From: a virus
DNA: 42,937 nt
Reading direction: 5' to 3' (one strand)
Virus record (IMG/VR): IMGVR_UViG_3300027770_000097
Span: 1 to 42,937 of that record
Made by a program: the position numbers and the translations under genes. Of this stretch, positions 18,663 through 25,557 are shown in pieces; positions within the stretch are counted from its first letter, which is position 1; every line of letters starts with the position of its first letter. Under the pieces are notes generated by a model. It had not been told where the DNA came from, did no database searches, and was given only the letters and a program-made list of their open reading frames with translations.

Positions 18663-18883
18663 TACTTATAATCCATTTGCTCATATCCAGATACTACTAG
18701 GTCATCCCAACGTGTTGGTAGATTGTGTTCCCGTGACTTCATATGATTTAGACCTGATACTGGGTAATCTTTCAGTTCTGGGTCATTTACAATCGCATCA
18801 AGTTGTCTGATTTCCTTTGTTGTGTGTGGAAATCTAAGCGCACCCCTATGCATTCCTTCAAGATTTCTGTGAGTTCTTGTCAT
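18662..18883 (-). CDS. Hypothetical basic protein, 73 aa
   Basis: MTRTHRNLEGMHRGALRFPH followed by TTKEIRQLDAIVNDPELKDY and the tail WDDLVVSGYEQMDYK. His and Arg-rich front. No family recognised. The preceding gene overlaps its start by 26 bp. Confidence 0.75.
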   Translation of the reverse strand: MTRTHRNLEGMHRGALRFPHTTKEIRQLDAIVNDPELKDYPVSGLNHMKSREHNLPTRWDDLVVSGYEQMDYK

Positions 18884-19031
18884 TACTTTTCTCCTCTAAT
18901 ACTGATTTGTAATAGTTATTATAACGTATAAACTTATTAAGTGAATATTCAATTCCCAAACTTCTTGTAGTTTCACAATAGCTTAGATGATTGTACCACG
19001 GAGTTGTTGGGTCTAGTGTTGGGTGTGTCAT
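18858..19031 (-). CDS. Hypothetical protein, 57 aa
   Basis: MTHPTLDPTTPWYNHLSYCE, then TTRSLGIEYSLNKFIRYNN. Tyr-rich helical content. It overlaps the membrane-protein gene upstream by 59 bp and the next gene by 26 bp, both large for this genome, so its limits are less certain. Confidence 0.6.
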   Translation of the reverse strand: MTHPTLDPTTPWYNHLSYCETTRSLGIEYSLNKFIRYNNYYKSVLEEKSNDKNSQKS

Positions 19032-19179
19032 TCCAATGTCTTACTACTCCTGCACAAATGAATAAGTTGGTAATCAAATACGTCAAGAAGATGATGGTTC
19101 TGACGATTGCGATTTTGTCTGCTTCCTTGTCGTGGTTTGACGCTTTTTCGCCAAGGGCATTACACCAGATTTTCCACAT
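18973..19179 (-). CDS. Small membrane protein, MWKIWCNALGEK family
   Basis: MWKIWCNALGEKA, a charged linker, then the transmembrane segment IIFLTYLITNLFICAGVVRH followed by W. The Trp-rich start with one span is a pattern I recall from many cyanophage small proteins. The function is unknown, but likely at the host membrane. It overlaps the frames on both sides. Confidence 0.75.
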   Translation of the reverse strand: MWKIWCNALGEKASNHDKEADKIAIVRTIIFLTYLITNLFICAGVVRHWNDTPNTRPNNSVVQSSKLL

Positions 19180-19361
19180 CCTTCTTTAACATAAAATTGA
19201 TATTCTGATTTTTTTAGATTACTACGAGTGATATATTTTTTCATATTGACTTCACTATCAAAGTAGCAAGTCTTCTTATCCTTCAATTCTTTTCCTTCCA
19301 TATGTTCCAAACGAAATGGAAATAATGAGTAAGGAAACTCTGGATTTTTATTTATATTCAT
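19083..19361 (-). CDS. Hypothetical protein, 92 aa
   Basis: The conserved-looking part is EGKELKDKKTCYFDSEVNMK, a pattern I recall from cyanophage proteins. The last 30 residues are read in the region shared with the membrane gene and look low-complexity (Lys, Thr, Ser). A start at 19,301 (MEGKELK) is possible. Confidence 0.65.
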   Translation of the reverse strand: MNINKNPEFPYSLFPFRLEHMEGKELKDKKTCYFDSEVNMKKYITRSNLKKSEYQFYVKEGCGKSGVMPLAKKRQTTTRKQTKSQSSEPSSS

Positions 19362-19503
19362 TGGTAATCCTCATATACTCTTTTATATTAGCAATGTCTC
19401 TATCATCCCATTTTTCTGGAGTTTCTAACATTCTCCTCATTATAGATGGACTCCATCCAGGAAACATTCTTGATGCCTCTTCAAATCCAGGTTTTCTAAT
19501 CAT
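19348..19503 (-). CDS. Hypothetical protein, 51 aa
   Basis: MIRKPGFEEASRMFPGWSPS then IMRRMLETPEKWDDRDIANI suggests a small helical, possibly helix-turn-helix unit. It overlaps both neighbours by 8 to 14 bp. No family recognised. Confidence 0.68.
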   Translation of the reverse strand: MIRKPGFEEASRMFPGWSPSIMRRMLETPEKWDDRDIANIKEYMRITNEYK

Positions 19504-19870
19504 CCAACTCCACATCATCAGTAAGGTCTTTCAATCTATCAAAGAAATCATCATCAAGTGGAACAGTTTCCACCTTCCCTGTCATTACATCGTGCGACAT
19601 CTGCATCAGGTATTCAAGAAACTCTTTGGGATAAACATCATCCTCATTCAGTGAAGCCCAGAACCAATCAATACATTCTGCTTCTGGGTCTTCTGCTGTT
19701 CTGGGTAGTGCATAAACCTCACAGTTTCCTGACATCAAATCCTGCCACATACGAAAGTTAGAACGAATACTCTGCCATCCTGTCATCCAGCAGTGTCCAA
19801 ACAAATACTGCCACCAGTTCATTTTGATATTTTCAGTATCAGTTGCTAATATGGGGGTTGAGTTAATCAT
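19496..19870 (-). CDS. Hypothetical acidic Trp-rich protein, 124 aa
   Basis: The start MINSTPILATDTENI at 19,870 overlaps the upstream stop (ATGA). The core MNWWQYLFGHCWMTGWQSI is aromatic, and the C-terminal half is strongly acidic (VPLDDDFFDRLKDLTDDVEL). The charge pattern would suit an inhibitor of a DNA- or RNA-binding host protein, but this is speculative. Confidence 0.78.
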   Translation of the reverse strand: MINSTPILATDTENIKMNWWQYLFGHCWMTGWQSIRSNFRMWQDLMSGNCEVYALPRTAEDPEAECIDWFWASLNEDDVYPKEFLEYLMQMSHDVMTGKVETVPLDDDFFDRLKDLTDDVELDD

Positions 19871-20073
19871 TTGTATTGCTCCCAAGTAGGAATTTTACCA
19901 CAAATCTCATCAGGATTTAGTTTTGTCTGAACTCTACACTCAGTTGTGATAGTAAGTGCTCGTTGATAGTTAATCATTTTTTGTTGTCGTGTGCCTACTT
20001 CCTCTATTCCCGCAAAAGTGCAGAGAACAAGAACAAAAATCAGTAGAGCAACATAAATTTTATTGTCAGTCAT
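19867..20073 (-). CDS. Signal-anchored small protein, 68 aa
   Basis: After MTDNK comes a hydrophobic segment IYVALLIFVLVLCTFAG, a signal anchor or signal peptide, then a basic helical region and two Cys (TTECRVQTKLNPDEICGK) that could pair in the periplasm. Function unknown. Confidence 0.75.
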   Translation of the reverse strand: MTDNKIYVALLIFVLVLCTFAGIEEVGTRQQKMINYQRALTITTECRVQTKLNPDEICGKIPTWEQYK

Positions 20074-20113
20074 TTGGATTCTCCATTAGTAATCAGGGTA
20101 ATCATTCGTAGGT

Positions 20114-20347
20114 TCATTCACCCAGAAACTCTTTACAAATTCCATCATAATTCAGTCCAAATTCGTGAGTGAAAACTGGACGACCAAGTGATTTCTCAAC
20201 TGCCTCGTGAAATACAACAAAGGGGCAACTAAGTTCGGTAGTGAATAGTTGAAACTCTGCAATTTCACGATAGGACTTTTCTTTCCACCATTCGGTAAGA
20301 GAAAGTTCAATTGCTTTTTCTTTACCAATAGAAATTTTTGGAGACAT
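20114..20347 (-). CDS. Conserved phage protein, EWWKxKxxREIAEFQLFTTE family
   Basis: The 77 residues contain TEWWKEKSYREIAEFQLFTT, CPFVVFHEAVEKSLGRPVFT and HEFGLNYDGICKEFLGE. I recall this combination from many unrelated phages, so the family is well conserved even though its function is unknown. It is the first and only gene behind the cassette-free start at 20,347. A promoter cassette lies directly downstream. Confidence 0.83.
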   Translation of the reverse strand: MSPKISIGKEKAIELSLTEWWKEKSYREIAEFQLFTTELSCPFVVFHEAVEKSLGRPVFTHEFGLNYDGICKEFLGE

Positions 20348-20359
20348 TTGATTTGTTGA

Positions 20360-20418
20360 TTACTTTGTAAGTATAACAGGGATTGAGGGGTTTTGGGAAG
20401 TCATTGTTCCAGTTCTTG
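20360..20418 (-). promoter_or_regulatory. Promoter cassette, TATACT
   Basis: CAAGAACTGGAAC, spacer, then TGTTATACT (-10 at 20,370-20,375) with TTACAAAGTAA. It overlaps the last codons of the gene at 20,401. Confidence 0.7.
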
Positions 20419-20628
20419 AAGTGCTTCTACCTCATCGGCAACATCAAGTATAGCACGAGCATCAAGTACCATATCTTCTACACCTTCTTCTTCACAAAAC
20501 TGATAGTATTGGAGTAAATCAACTACCTCACGAAGAACACAGGCAACAACTTTTTTTCTGTCTTCACTTTGAGGACGGAGAGTAAGTTCAAGAGTAGCAT
20601 TCACGATTTTTTCTGCTCTAATAGTCAT
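20401..20628 (-). CDS. Helical acidic protein, 75 aa
   Basis: MTIRAEKIVNATLELTLRPQ, then VACVLREVVDLLQYYQFCEE and an acidic helix VADEVEALQELEQ. Its final codons (EALQELEQ) lie in the downstream cassette. No family recognised. Confidence 0.78.
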   Translation of the reverse strand: MTIRAEKIVNATLELTLRPQSEDRKKVVACVLREVVDLLQYYQFCEEEGVEDMVLDARAILDVADEVEALQELEQ

Positions 20629-21176
20629 CGCAACATCTCCTTCATTTTACGCACACAATCGTTGAAACCATCTACAAGCAATTCAGTATTTACATTTTGA
20701 CTTCCTTCTGCTGATTGTTCTTTCGGCAACCATTTCTCTACCAAATCCACAATCTCATCACAACAATCAATAGAATATCCAAGTTTATCTCTTACCATAT
20801 TGCAGAGTTTTTGAGATTTATATTTCTCCACATCCATATAAGCATAGAGAACTTCTTGTGCTTTGGTTTTCATTTTAGTCATTTTGCCCCCATAGCATTT
20901 ATACTCATCATAAGTAAATACTGCCCACCTAAACCAAGCATCAGGAGAAAGTTCATCATAAGAATATGGAAGAATTACTGGAAGTTTTCTACCAAAACGA
21001 AGAGCAACAGATTTCCATTCACTATCTTCTGGTTCTTGTAGAATTGGTTGAAACTCTCCTACCTTATAATCTTTCTGTGCTTCTTCATAACCTTTCTGGA
21101 AGGGAACCCGTTCTTCTATTCGTTGATATTTTACACCACCGATTTCAATAATATCAAGAGGTTGTTGTTCAGTCAT
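20625..21176 (-). CDS. Hypothetical protein, 183 aa
   Basis: The N-terminal IIEIGGVKYQRIEERVPFQK is a common beta-hairpin opening in phage proteins. The middle is aromatic (SYDELSPDAWFRWAVFTYDE) and the C-terminal part helical with CNMVRDKLGYSIDCCDEIVD. Soluble. No function assigned. It overlaps genes on both sides. Confidence 0.8.
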   Translation of the reverse strand: MTEQQPLDIIEIGGVKYQRIEERVPFQKGYEEAQKDYKVGEFQPILQEPEDSEWKSVALRFGRKLPVILPYSYDELSPDAWFRWAVFTYDEYKCYGGKMTKMKTKAQEVLYAYMDVEKYKSQKLCNMVRDKLGYSIDCCDEIVDLVEKWLPKEQSAEGSQNVNTELLVDGFNDCVRKMKEMLR

Positions 21177-21312
21177 AATGTTTTTTTACCTCAATTGCTT
21201 CTTCAATAAGTGAAATAGTTTTTTCAGTTTGTCTCATATTGGATTTATAATAAACCAAAATATTTTCAAGGTCTTTTAGTGTTTTTGATAGATAGATGTT
21301 TTGTTCAGTCAT
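21169..21312 (-). CDS. Coiled-coil protein, 47 aa
   Basis: MTEQNIYLSKTLKDLENILV then SNMRQTEKTISLIEEAIEVK predicts a helical hairpin. It overlaps the next gene by 8 bp and the previous one by 4 bp. Function unknown. Confidence 0.68.
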   Translation of the reverse strand: MTEQNIYLSKTLKDLENILVYYKSNMRQTEKTISLIEEAIEVKKHYD

Positions 21313-21488
21313 TCTGCAAGTTTCCGTAGTGCATCATCATACTTCAAAATACCCTTTTTTGCAAGTGCTCGGATTTTCTCCCTACCATACTCTGTTAATT
21401 CTTTCTTTGATTTTCTCAAATCATTCACTTCTTCTTGTGATAGATTGAGCCACGGAGCATCATCAGGTTCTGGTAAATTGTTAGTCAT
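21309..21488 (-). CDS. Hypothetical helical protein, 59 aa
   Basis: The start MTNNLPEPDDAPWLNLSQEE at 21,488 overlaps the upstream stop (ATGA). Two helices (VNDLRKSKKELTEYGREKI, RALAKKGILKYDDALRKLAE) follow. No family recognised. Confidence 0.75.
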   Translation of the reverse strand: MTNNLPEPDDAPWLNLSQEEVNDLRKSKKELTEYGREKIRALAKKGILKYDDALRKLAE

Positions 21489-21676
21489 TTTTCTACCTTC
21501 CAATCTTCCACATCAAACTTTCCACCAAATCTAAAAGGATAAAGTTTTTGAACACCACCCCGACCATAATTGATTTCACATTCTAACTGACGAATATAAA
21601 CAAAAACTGGTTCAGGAACTACAAAGTGTTCCAGTTCTCTGGTTTTATTATTATAACACGAAATATGACAAGTCAT
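21485..21676 (-). CDS. Hypothetical protein, 63 aa
   Basis: Beta-rich sequence MTCHISCYNNKTRELEHFVV with EPVFVYIRQLECEINYGRGG and FRFGGKFDVEDWKV. Coupled on both sides by 4-bp overlaps. Function unknown. Confidence 0.75.
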   Translation of the reverse strand: MTCHISCYNNKTRELEHFVVPEPVFVYIRQLECEINYGRGGVQKLYPFRFGGKFDVEDWKVEK

Positions 21677-21930
21677 TCTTCACCCCATCCCTCAAAGTAT
21701 TCAGTAAAAAAATGAAATCCAAAATTAAATGTTTGTTGTTGAAGGTTTACACCAAAAAGAGAACTACCGAAGAAAGAAAACAAGACGTTAATACCACCAG
21801 CAGAATGAACTATACCACCAGGAGTTTCATAATTCACCCAAAGCAGTGAAGTATTCTTGACAATACCAAACTGCCAAGTATGAGAGGTTTCATAACCCCA
21901 AACTTTTTTATCGTATTGGAAGAGTTTCAT
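21673..21930 (-). CDS. MKLF-type aromatic protein, 85 aa, copy 1
   Basis: It begins MKLFQYDKKVWGYETSHTWQ and is full of Phe, Trp and Gly (INVLFSFFGSSLFGVNLQQQ, FNFGFHFFTEYFEGWGEE). The gene at 24,764 has a similar opening (MKLFDY), length and aromatic repeats, so they are probably related. It may associate with membranes. Function unknown. Confidence 0.75.
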   Translation of the reverse strand: MKLFQYDKKVWGYETSHTWQFGIVKNTSLLWVNYETPGGIVHSAGGINVLFSFFGSSLFGVNLQQQTFNFGFHFFTEYFEGWGEE

Positions 21931-21943
21931 CAGGTGTCTGTGT

Positions 21944-22372
21944 CTATGAGAGTATTATAGGGCATCCACAGGGGGATTGGAGTGCTCTTGTGCCAGTTCT
22001 TAAAGTGTCTTTTAAGTTTGTTTCCATATCACCAAACACCTTTCTCATATTTTTTGGAAGTGAGTTAATTGGTATTAGTTTTGCTTTAATTGTCTCTAAC
22101 TTATTTTTAATTGCTTTATGTACTCTATGATGTCCGTCTATTATTGTAATATAAGAACCATCATCTTCAACAAATATTAATATTGGGTATTGTAAATCAG
22201 ATTTTTCAATTTTTTCCAATTCTTCATTATTCCCATTCCAAGTTAGTAAATATTTTTTTAATTTATTTACAGATATTGTTAAAACTGGAATATTTTCTGT
22301 TGAGTTTAATAACTCTATAAGGGTAATTTTATCTCCCTCGTCATTTTCCCAAGATGTATCATACAATCCCAT
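21944..22372 (-). CDS. ParB/sulfiredoxin-like protein, tail from cassette
   Basis: Residues about 62-96 (YPILIFVEDDGSYITIIDGH, HRVHKAIKNKLETIKAKLI) match the ParB-like/sulfiredoxin fold: a strand, an acidic turn, then GHHRxxKA. Members act as nucleases or bind DNA and CTP. The frame has no stop before the promoter cassette and reads through it, so the last 20 or so residues (RTGTRALQSPCGCPIILS) are cassette-encoded. The cassette may have inserted near the original end. Confidence 0.75.
   Translation of the reverse strand: MGLYDTSWENDEGDKITLIELLNSTENIPVLTISVNKLKKYLLTWNGNNEELEKIEKSDLQYPILIFVEDDGSYITIIDGHHRVHKAIKNKLETIKAKLIPINSLPKNMRKVFGDMETNLKDTLRTGTRALQSPCGCPIILS
21954..22015 (-). promoter_or_regulatory. 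Promoter cassette inside a coding frame
   Basis: CTTTAAGAACTGGCACAAG, C-rich spacer, GCCCTATAAT (-10 at 21,954-21,959). It drives the gene at 21,930 and doubles as codons for the upstream ParB-like frame. Confidence 0.7.
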
Positions 22373-22382
22373 TCAAGTGTCC

Positions 22383-22736
22383 TCAGACAAGACCATTTAG
22401 AACATCATCAAGAGAATATTCATTATCGTTTGTCAAATCAACAACAACATAGTTACTAAACTTCCCCAAAGAATTCCCCTGCGTCAAAACTTCACACTTA
22501 AATTTGGGTGATAAAACAACAGAATTACTTACTGTTTCCTTCTTGCAACTACGGAGAGAACGACGTATTTGGTCAGTAGATGAAAATACTCTTTTCCGTT
22601 TTGAAGTAACTCCAAAGTTCAATACGATGTTTATGTCTTTTTTCGTAAGGGTAAAATAAGAATCATCCATTACAAAATAAGAGATGTCCCTTTTACCTGC
22701 CCATACATCACAGTCTGATAATTTGATGGAGAACAT
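22383..22736 (-). CDS. Hypothetical basic beta-rich protein, 117 aa
   Basis: Alternating strands (SIKLSDCDVWAG, SYFVMDDSYFTLTKKDINIV, LNFGVTSKRKRVFS), a basic patch RRSLRSCKKE and an acidic end EYSLDDVLNGLV. It is driven by the cassette at 22,760. No family recognised. Confidence 0.78.
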   Translation of the reverse strand: MFSIKLSDCDVWAGKRDISYFVMDDSYFTLTKKDINIVLNFGVTSKRKRVFSSTDQIRRSLRSCKKETVSNSVVLSPKFKCEVLTQGNSLGKFSNYVVVDLTNDNEYSLDDVLNGLV

Positions 22737-22759
22737 AATTCCTTTGTGGTTATGAGAGT

Positions 22760-22815
22760 ATTATAGGGCATCTGGTGGGGATTTGGGAAGTCCTTGTGCC
22801 AGTTCTTCAGGTGTC
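22760..22815 (-). promoter_or_regulatory. Promoter cassette with TATAAT
   Basis: CCTGAAGAACTGGCACAAGG, spacer, GCCCTATAAT (-10 at 22,760-22,765). The spacer and flanks match the cassette at 1,652 nearly base for base. Confidence 0.72.
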
Positions 22816-23013
22816 CTATACATCCCACTCCCTTGCTTCCCAATCCATCAGGCACATATCACCTTGTTCTTTATCAGTATAGTTATCGTAAGCATACTGA
22901 CGACACTCTTCTTCTGTGCCCTCAAAGAGTATATCAAAATAAGTCTTATGGTCTCCATCATAAACATACTTTACGAGAGACCATTCATCATAGCAATCAG
23001 GGAAAATAGGCAT
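22816..23013 (-). CDS. Hypothetical acidic protein, 65 aa
   Basis: The start MPIFPDCYDEWSLVKYVYDG at 23,013 follows the upstream stop at 23,018. Content: DILFEGTEEECRQYAYDNYT, then an acidic tail DWEAREWDV. The alpha/beta pattern resembles small phage proteins that carry one beta sheet and a helix. Function unknown. Confidence 0.77.
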   Translation of the reverse strand: MPIFPDCYDEWSLVKYVYDGDHKTYFDILFEGTEEECRQYAYDNYTDKEQGDMCLMDWEAREWDV

Positions 23014-23017
23014 AATC

Positions 23018-23428
23018 TTACGAATAGTTGAAGTGATACATTTGACTGAAAGACATAAACGGCACATCCTTCTTCTCAATCATTCTCTTGATATTATCAG
23101 AAAGGAGATTTGAATAATCATTCAAGAACCTTTCTTCACTGAACTCTTCTATTCCACAGAAATAGAATGAACCAACATCTTCCTTGATACTCTCAAGAAT
23201 TCTTTCTCTATCACCATAGTTTCTTTCTATGAAAAGAAAAATGGTTCTACCTTCACCAGTTGCAAAATAATCAATCACATAATAAACAAAGAAGGCATCT
23301 TTTGAGTTCTTCAGCCTTTCTTCTTCTTCCTTCTTTTCTCTTTCCATTCTTTCCACAAGTGCCCTATATTCTGGGTCATTGGAAGAATATTTTTTTATTC
23401 CATTTGTATCAGGATTAAGTTCAGTCAT
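23018..23428 (-). CDS. Hypothetical protein, 136 aa
   Basis: A long charged helix (YRALVERMEREKKEEEERLK) leads into a beta-rich segment (AFFVYYVIDYFATGEGRTIF, LFIERNYGDRERI) and a helical end. It overlaps the upstream gene by 8 bp. No family recognised. Confidence 0.78.
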   Translation of the reverse strand: MTELNPDTNGIKKYSSNDPEYRALVERMEREKKEEEERLKNSKDAFFVYYVIDYFATGEGRTIFLFIERNYGDRERILESIKEDVGSFYFCGIEEFSEERFLNDYSNLLSDNIKRMIEKKDVPFMSFSQMYHFNYS

Positions 23429-23606
23429 TTTCAGTTGCTTCCCTATAATTCAAAGCATTTAATGTTCTCCACATTACAATCTGCTCAAAACATTCTCCAA
23501 GAGATCTACAAACAAAACTATCTTCATCTATTCCATCAGGACCATCCCAGATAGTAGCAGTATATCCTTTTGTTGGATGTGGTGTGTAAGTGATTTCAAT
23601 TCTCAT
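23421..23606 (-). CDS. HicB-like small protein, 61 aa
   Basis: The start MRIEITYTPHPTKGYTATIW at 23,606 fits the pattern of a strand, a loop and a second strand, then DGIDEDSFVCRSLGECFEQI. This resembles the partial RNase H-like fold of HicB antitoxins (strand-GYxAxxWDxPxx-helix). No HicA toxin is seen beside it, so this is only a structural hint. Confidence 0.65.
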   Translation of the reverse strand: MRIEITYTPHPTKGYTATIWDGPDGIDEDSFVCRSLGECFEQIVMWRTLNALNYREATEND

Positions 23607-23607
23607 T

Positions 23608-23649
23608 TCAATCATCCCAAGGTGTTTTACGATTTAGTAGTTCAGTCAT
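23608..23649 (-). CDS. Possible 13-residue leader peptide
   Basis: MTELLNRKTPWDD is open between overlapping neighbours: ATGA overlap at its start and GATTGAAATG at its stop. It may keep ribosomes moving between the two flanking genes. It is too short to be sure. Confidence 0.3.
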   Translation of the reverse strand: MTELLNRKTPWDD

Positions 23650-23792
23650 TTTCTAATCACAGCAATTACTTTACGATTTGGATACTTCTCTACAATTATA
23701 TCACGAGCACTCTCATAATCAATAGCATTCTTTACGGTTTCATAATACACAGTGTTGTCTGCGTCATCCCAAGTTTGAACTTCATAAGTCAT
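23646..23792 (-). CDS. Hypothetical protein, 48 aa
   Basis: MTYEVQTWDDADNTVYYETV then KNAIDYESARDIIVEKYPNR and VIAVIRK, a beta-alpha-beta mini-domain. The start is 6 bp after the upstream stop. Function unknown. Confidence 0.7.
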   Translation of the reverse strand: MTYEVQTWDDADNTVYYETVKNAIDYESARDIIVEKYPNRKVIAVIRK

Positions 23793-23798
23793 CTTTCT

Positions 23799-24038
23799 TC
23801 ACCATCTACAATCAAGGAAATACTCCCAACTCGTTGAGGGAGTGGTATATCTAATCACATAACAAGTTCTATTCTCATAAGAATAAGTATCCACTATTTC
23901 AAAGTTTCTGTGATTTTCAGCATTTGTTGAAATAGGTGGATTTGGTGAAACCTTATATACATAAAATCCAAGAATGCTAAGTGCGACACCTATAAAAGCA
24001 CCAACAAATAATGTAGATATTCTTTGATAATCAGTCAT
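23799..24038 (-). CDS. Membrane-anchored protein, 79 aa
   Basis: After MTDYQRIST comes a transmembrane segment LFVGAFIGVALSILGFYVYK, then an extracytoplasmic part with two Cys (NRTCYVIRY...FLDCRW) that may pair. The start overlaps the upstream stop (TAATG). Function unknown. Confidence 0.78.
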   Translation of the reverse strand: MTDYQRISTLFVGAFIGVALSILGFYVYKVSPNPPISTNAENHRNFEIVDTYSYENRTCYVIRYTTPSTSWEYFLDCRW

Positions 24039-24262
24039 TATCCTATAAAAAGATTTGTAGAAATGTCGTAAAAATATTGAGGTGGTTCTTCTGGTTTCTT
24101 TTTTGTTTCTGGTTGATAAGAACTTTGTGGTTTTGATTGAGTTTTTAGATACTCTTTCAGTTCTTCCACACTCATATCATTAAGATTTGGTTGTGACATT
24201 GCTTTTAGATAAGCATTTAGTTGCTCTTCGCACATTCCAAACAGTTTTGGTTGTTCAGTCAT
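24038..24262 (-). CDS. Hypothetical protein, 74 aa
   Basis: A helical opening MTEQPKLFGMCEEQLNAYLK with MSVEELKEYLKTQSK, a Pro/Lys linker (YQPETKKKPEEPPQ) and a short aromatic end. It looks like a protein with short linear binding motifs. Coupled on both sides. Confidence 0.76.
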   Translation of the reverse strand: MTEQPKLFGMCEEQLNAYLKAMSQPNLNDMSVEELKEYLKTQSKPQSSYQPETKKKPEEPPQYFYDISTNLFIG

Positions 24263-24555
24263 TTCAATACCTCATCAACATCAACATAATGATAATACTC
24301 AAGTCCAAGTTTTTGAATTACAAAATCTTGAAAGTCCAATTCATCACACTCTGGAATATAGTATTCTCCATCATCATCTCTATGAGTGAAATTAGCAACG
24401 TAGTCCTCAAACACTACCATAATCGCAAGAGCACGGGATTGGTCGTGTTCGGTGATGGTATTATGAGGATGTGCTACGATTTTGGTAATACATTCAAACA
24501 AATTTTCACGAGTATATGAGAATGCTTTTGCTTCTGGGTTGAGTTTGTAAGTCAT
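24259..24555 (-). CDS. Hypothetical protein, 98 aa, TITExD family copy 1
   Basis: The segment ENLFECITKIVAHPHNTITE then DQSRALAIMVVFEDYV matches the gene at 25,824 (EFFKMVAKTIAEPNTTITEQ, then KRKAIRVFLYLDEF). Both continue with Y-C/E-x-x-E-L and an acidic D-F helical end. This shows local duplication. The role is unknown. Confidence 0.78.
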   Translation of the reverse strand: MTYKLNPEAKAFSYTRENLFECITKIVAHPHNTITEHDQSRALAIMVVFEDYVANFTHRDDDGEYYIPECDELDFQDFVIQKLGLEYYHYVDVDEVLK

Positions 24556-24767
24556 TTGAAAACTCCATAAGGATAATAATTACTTCTACTCATCAAATTA
24601 TAAGGGTCAAATCCTGGTTGAGACATAGTATAATCACTTTCCATTTGATACCATCCATAGTTGAGTTCTTCCCAAAATGCTGCAACATCAATTCTATCAT
24701 TATAATCAAATCTGGAATGAATACAGCATTTCCAAGACCACCAAGCATCTTCAAACCATTCTTTCAT
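24552..24767 (-). CDS. Hypothetical Trp-rich protein, FWxxLNxGWY family copy 1
   Basis: The start MKEWFEDAWWSWKCCIHSRF at 24,767 overlaps the upstream TGA. The motif AAFWEELNYGWYQMESDYTM matches RDFWTNLNMGWYNMTHTYEM in the gene at 25,003, including the spacing of HSRFDYNDRI/HSGFRMDDNI before it. Function unknown. Confidence 0.76.
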   Translation of the reverse strand: MKEWFEDAWWSWKCCIHSRFDYNDRIDVAAFWEELNYGWYQMESDYTMSQPGFDPYNLMSRSNYYPYGVFK

Positions 24768-25006
24768 CCCTCCCACCTCCAAGTATGTGAGAATAAGTCT
24801 ATATCAAATCCAAACTTCCAAGCATAGGCAAACATACCAAAGAGCCTGCCACTCCCCAATGTAATCTGTAGGTGAGGCCAACCAGGATACTCGCAGGTGC
24901 TAAAAGACATTTGAAGTGCTGTGTATGTCTTGGTTTTTAGAAAGAAGAAATAGTAGTCCTTTCCATAATCATCACGGTATCGGTAATCAAAGAGTTTCAT
25001 TTTCAT
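24764..25006 (-). CDS. MKLF-type aromatic protein, 80 aa, copy 2
   Basis: The start at 25,006 overlaps the upstream stop (ATGA). An 2-residue-shorter start at 25,000 would give MKLFDYRYRDDYGKDYYFFF, like MKLFQY at 21,930. It is rich in Phe, Tyr and Trp (GRLFGMFAYAWKFGFDIDLF). The order MKLF-type gene then Trp-rich gene suggests a small duplicated set in this region. Confidence 0.75.
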   Translation of the reverse strand: MKMKLFDYRYRDDYGKDYYFFFLKTKTYTALQMSFSTCEYPGWPHLQITLGSGRLFGMFAYAWKFGFDIDLFSHTWRWEG

Positions 25007-25206
25007 CCCCACTTCTTTTTCATTTCATAAGTATGAGTCATATTATACCATCCCATATTCAGATTTGTCCAGAAGTCACGATACCTTATATTATCATCCA
25101 TTCTAAAACCAGAATGATTGATGAGACGATACCAATACCACAGATTTGTGTGCTTAATCGGAGAAAATCCGATTACCCATTTGTTTAGAAACACTGGAAA
25201 GTTCAT
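25003..25206 (-). CDS. Hypothetical Trp-rich protein, FWxxLNxGWY family copy 2
   Basis: MNFPVFLNKWVIGFSPIKHT, then YWYRLINHSGFRMDDNIRYR and DFWTNLNMGWYNMTHTYEMK. It pairs with the gene at 24,552. Basic end KKKWG. Coupled to the next gene by an ATGA overlap. Confidence 0.75.
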   Translation of the reverse strand: MNFPVFLNKWVIGFSPIKHTNLWYWYRLINHSGFRMDDNIRYRDFWTNLNMGWYNMTHTYEMKKKWG

Positions 25207-25388
25207 TGTGCCTCCAGTTCGTAGGCAATAGCATCAAGTTGCCGGGACGCTTCACGATCATCGACTATATCTGCAGCAGCGCGAAGGGCGGCAGCGGCAA
25301 TTTCATTAACATTCTCTAGGCAGAAGTCTCCAGTGGGAACTGTTGCTGCATCCAGCACGGACTGAGCCGCAGGGGAAAGTTCAGTCAT
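25203..25388 (-). CDS. Cyanophage TPAAQxVLDA-type protein, 61 aa
   Basis: The start MTELSPAAQSVLDAATVPTG at 25,388 is chosen, since the longer frame is a shadow of the next gene. It continues AAAALRAAADIVDDREASRQ and ends DAIAYELEAQ. This frame is common in Synechococcus phages (from memory), always with the ALRAAAD helix. Its GC content is clearly higher than its surroundings, suggesting recent arrival from a higher-GC cyanophage. Function unknown. Confidence 0.83.
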   Translation of the reverse strand: MTELSPAAQSVLDAATVPTGDFCLENVNEIAAAALRAAADIVDDREASRQLDAIAYELEAQ

Positions 25389-25557
25389 TGGGTTGATCAA
25401 CAGTGGGAAGTGAGGGACCAAGGCTTTCAAGCCAGCACAACATGCACCAGTGGCCTTCGTGTCCTTCGACGGTGCTGCTGATGATCTGATTGTGGGTGCC
25501 GTGTTTAGGACACACAATTTGTTTCTGAGAAATCTTGAGATTCGGGAAGTCAGTCAT
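25381..25557 (-). CDS. Small zinc-ribbon-like protein, 58 aa
   Basis: The start MTDFPNLKISQKQIVCPKHG at 25,557 is chosen. C-P-K-H with H-W-C-M-L-C later (VCPKHGTHN...GHWCMLCWLESLG) forms two metal-binding pairs. It resembles cyanophage proteins with VCPxHGTHxxxxxS and WCxLCWLESLG. The GC content is high like the next gene. Possible nucleic-acid or protein binding. Confidence 0.8.
   Translation of the reverse strand: MTDFPNLKISQKQIVCPKHGTHNQIISSTVEGHEGHWCMLCWLESLGPSLPTVDQPND

Noticed and set aside
1652-22765. Classical sigma-70 -35 boxes in the cassettes
   Set aside because: No TTGACA-like hexamer stands 17 bp before the -10. The TGn extension fits an extended -10 promoter instead.
23421-23606. 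HicAB toxin-antitoxin locus
   Set aside because: Only a HicB-like pattern is seen. Neither neighbour resembles the HicA toxin.
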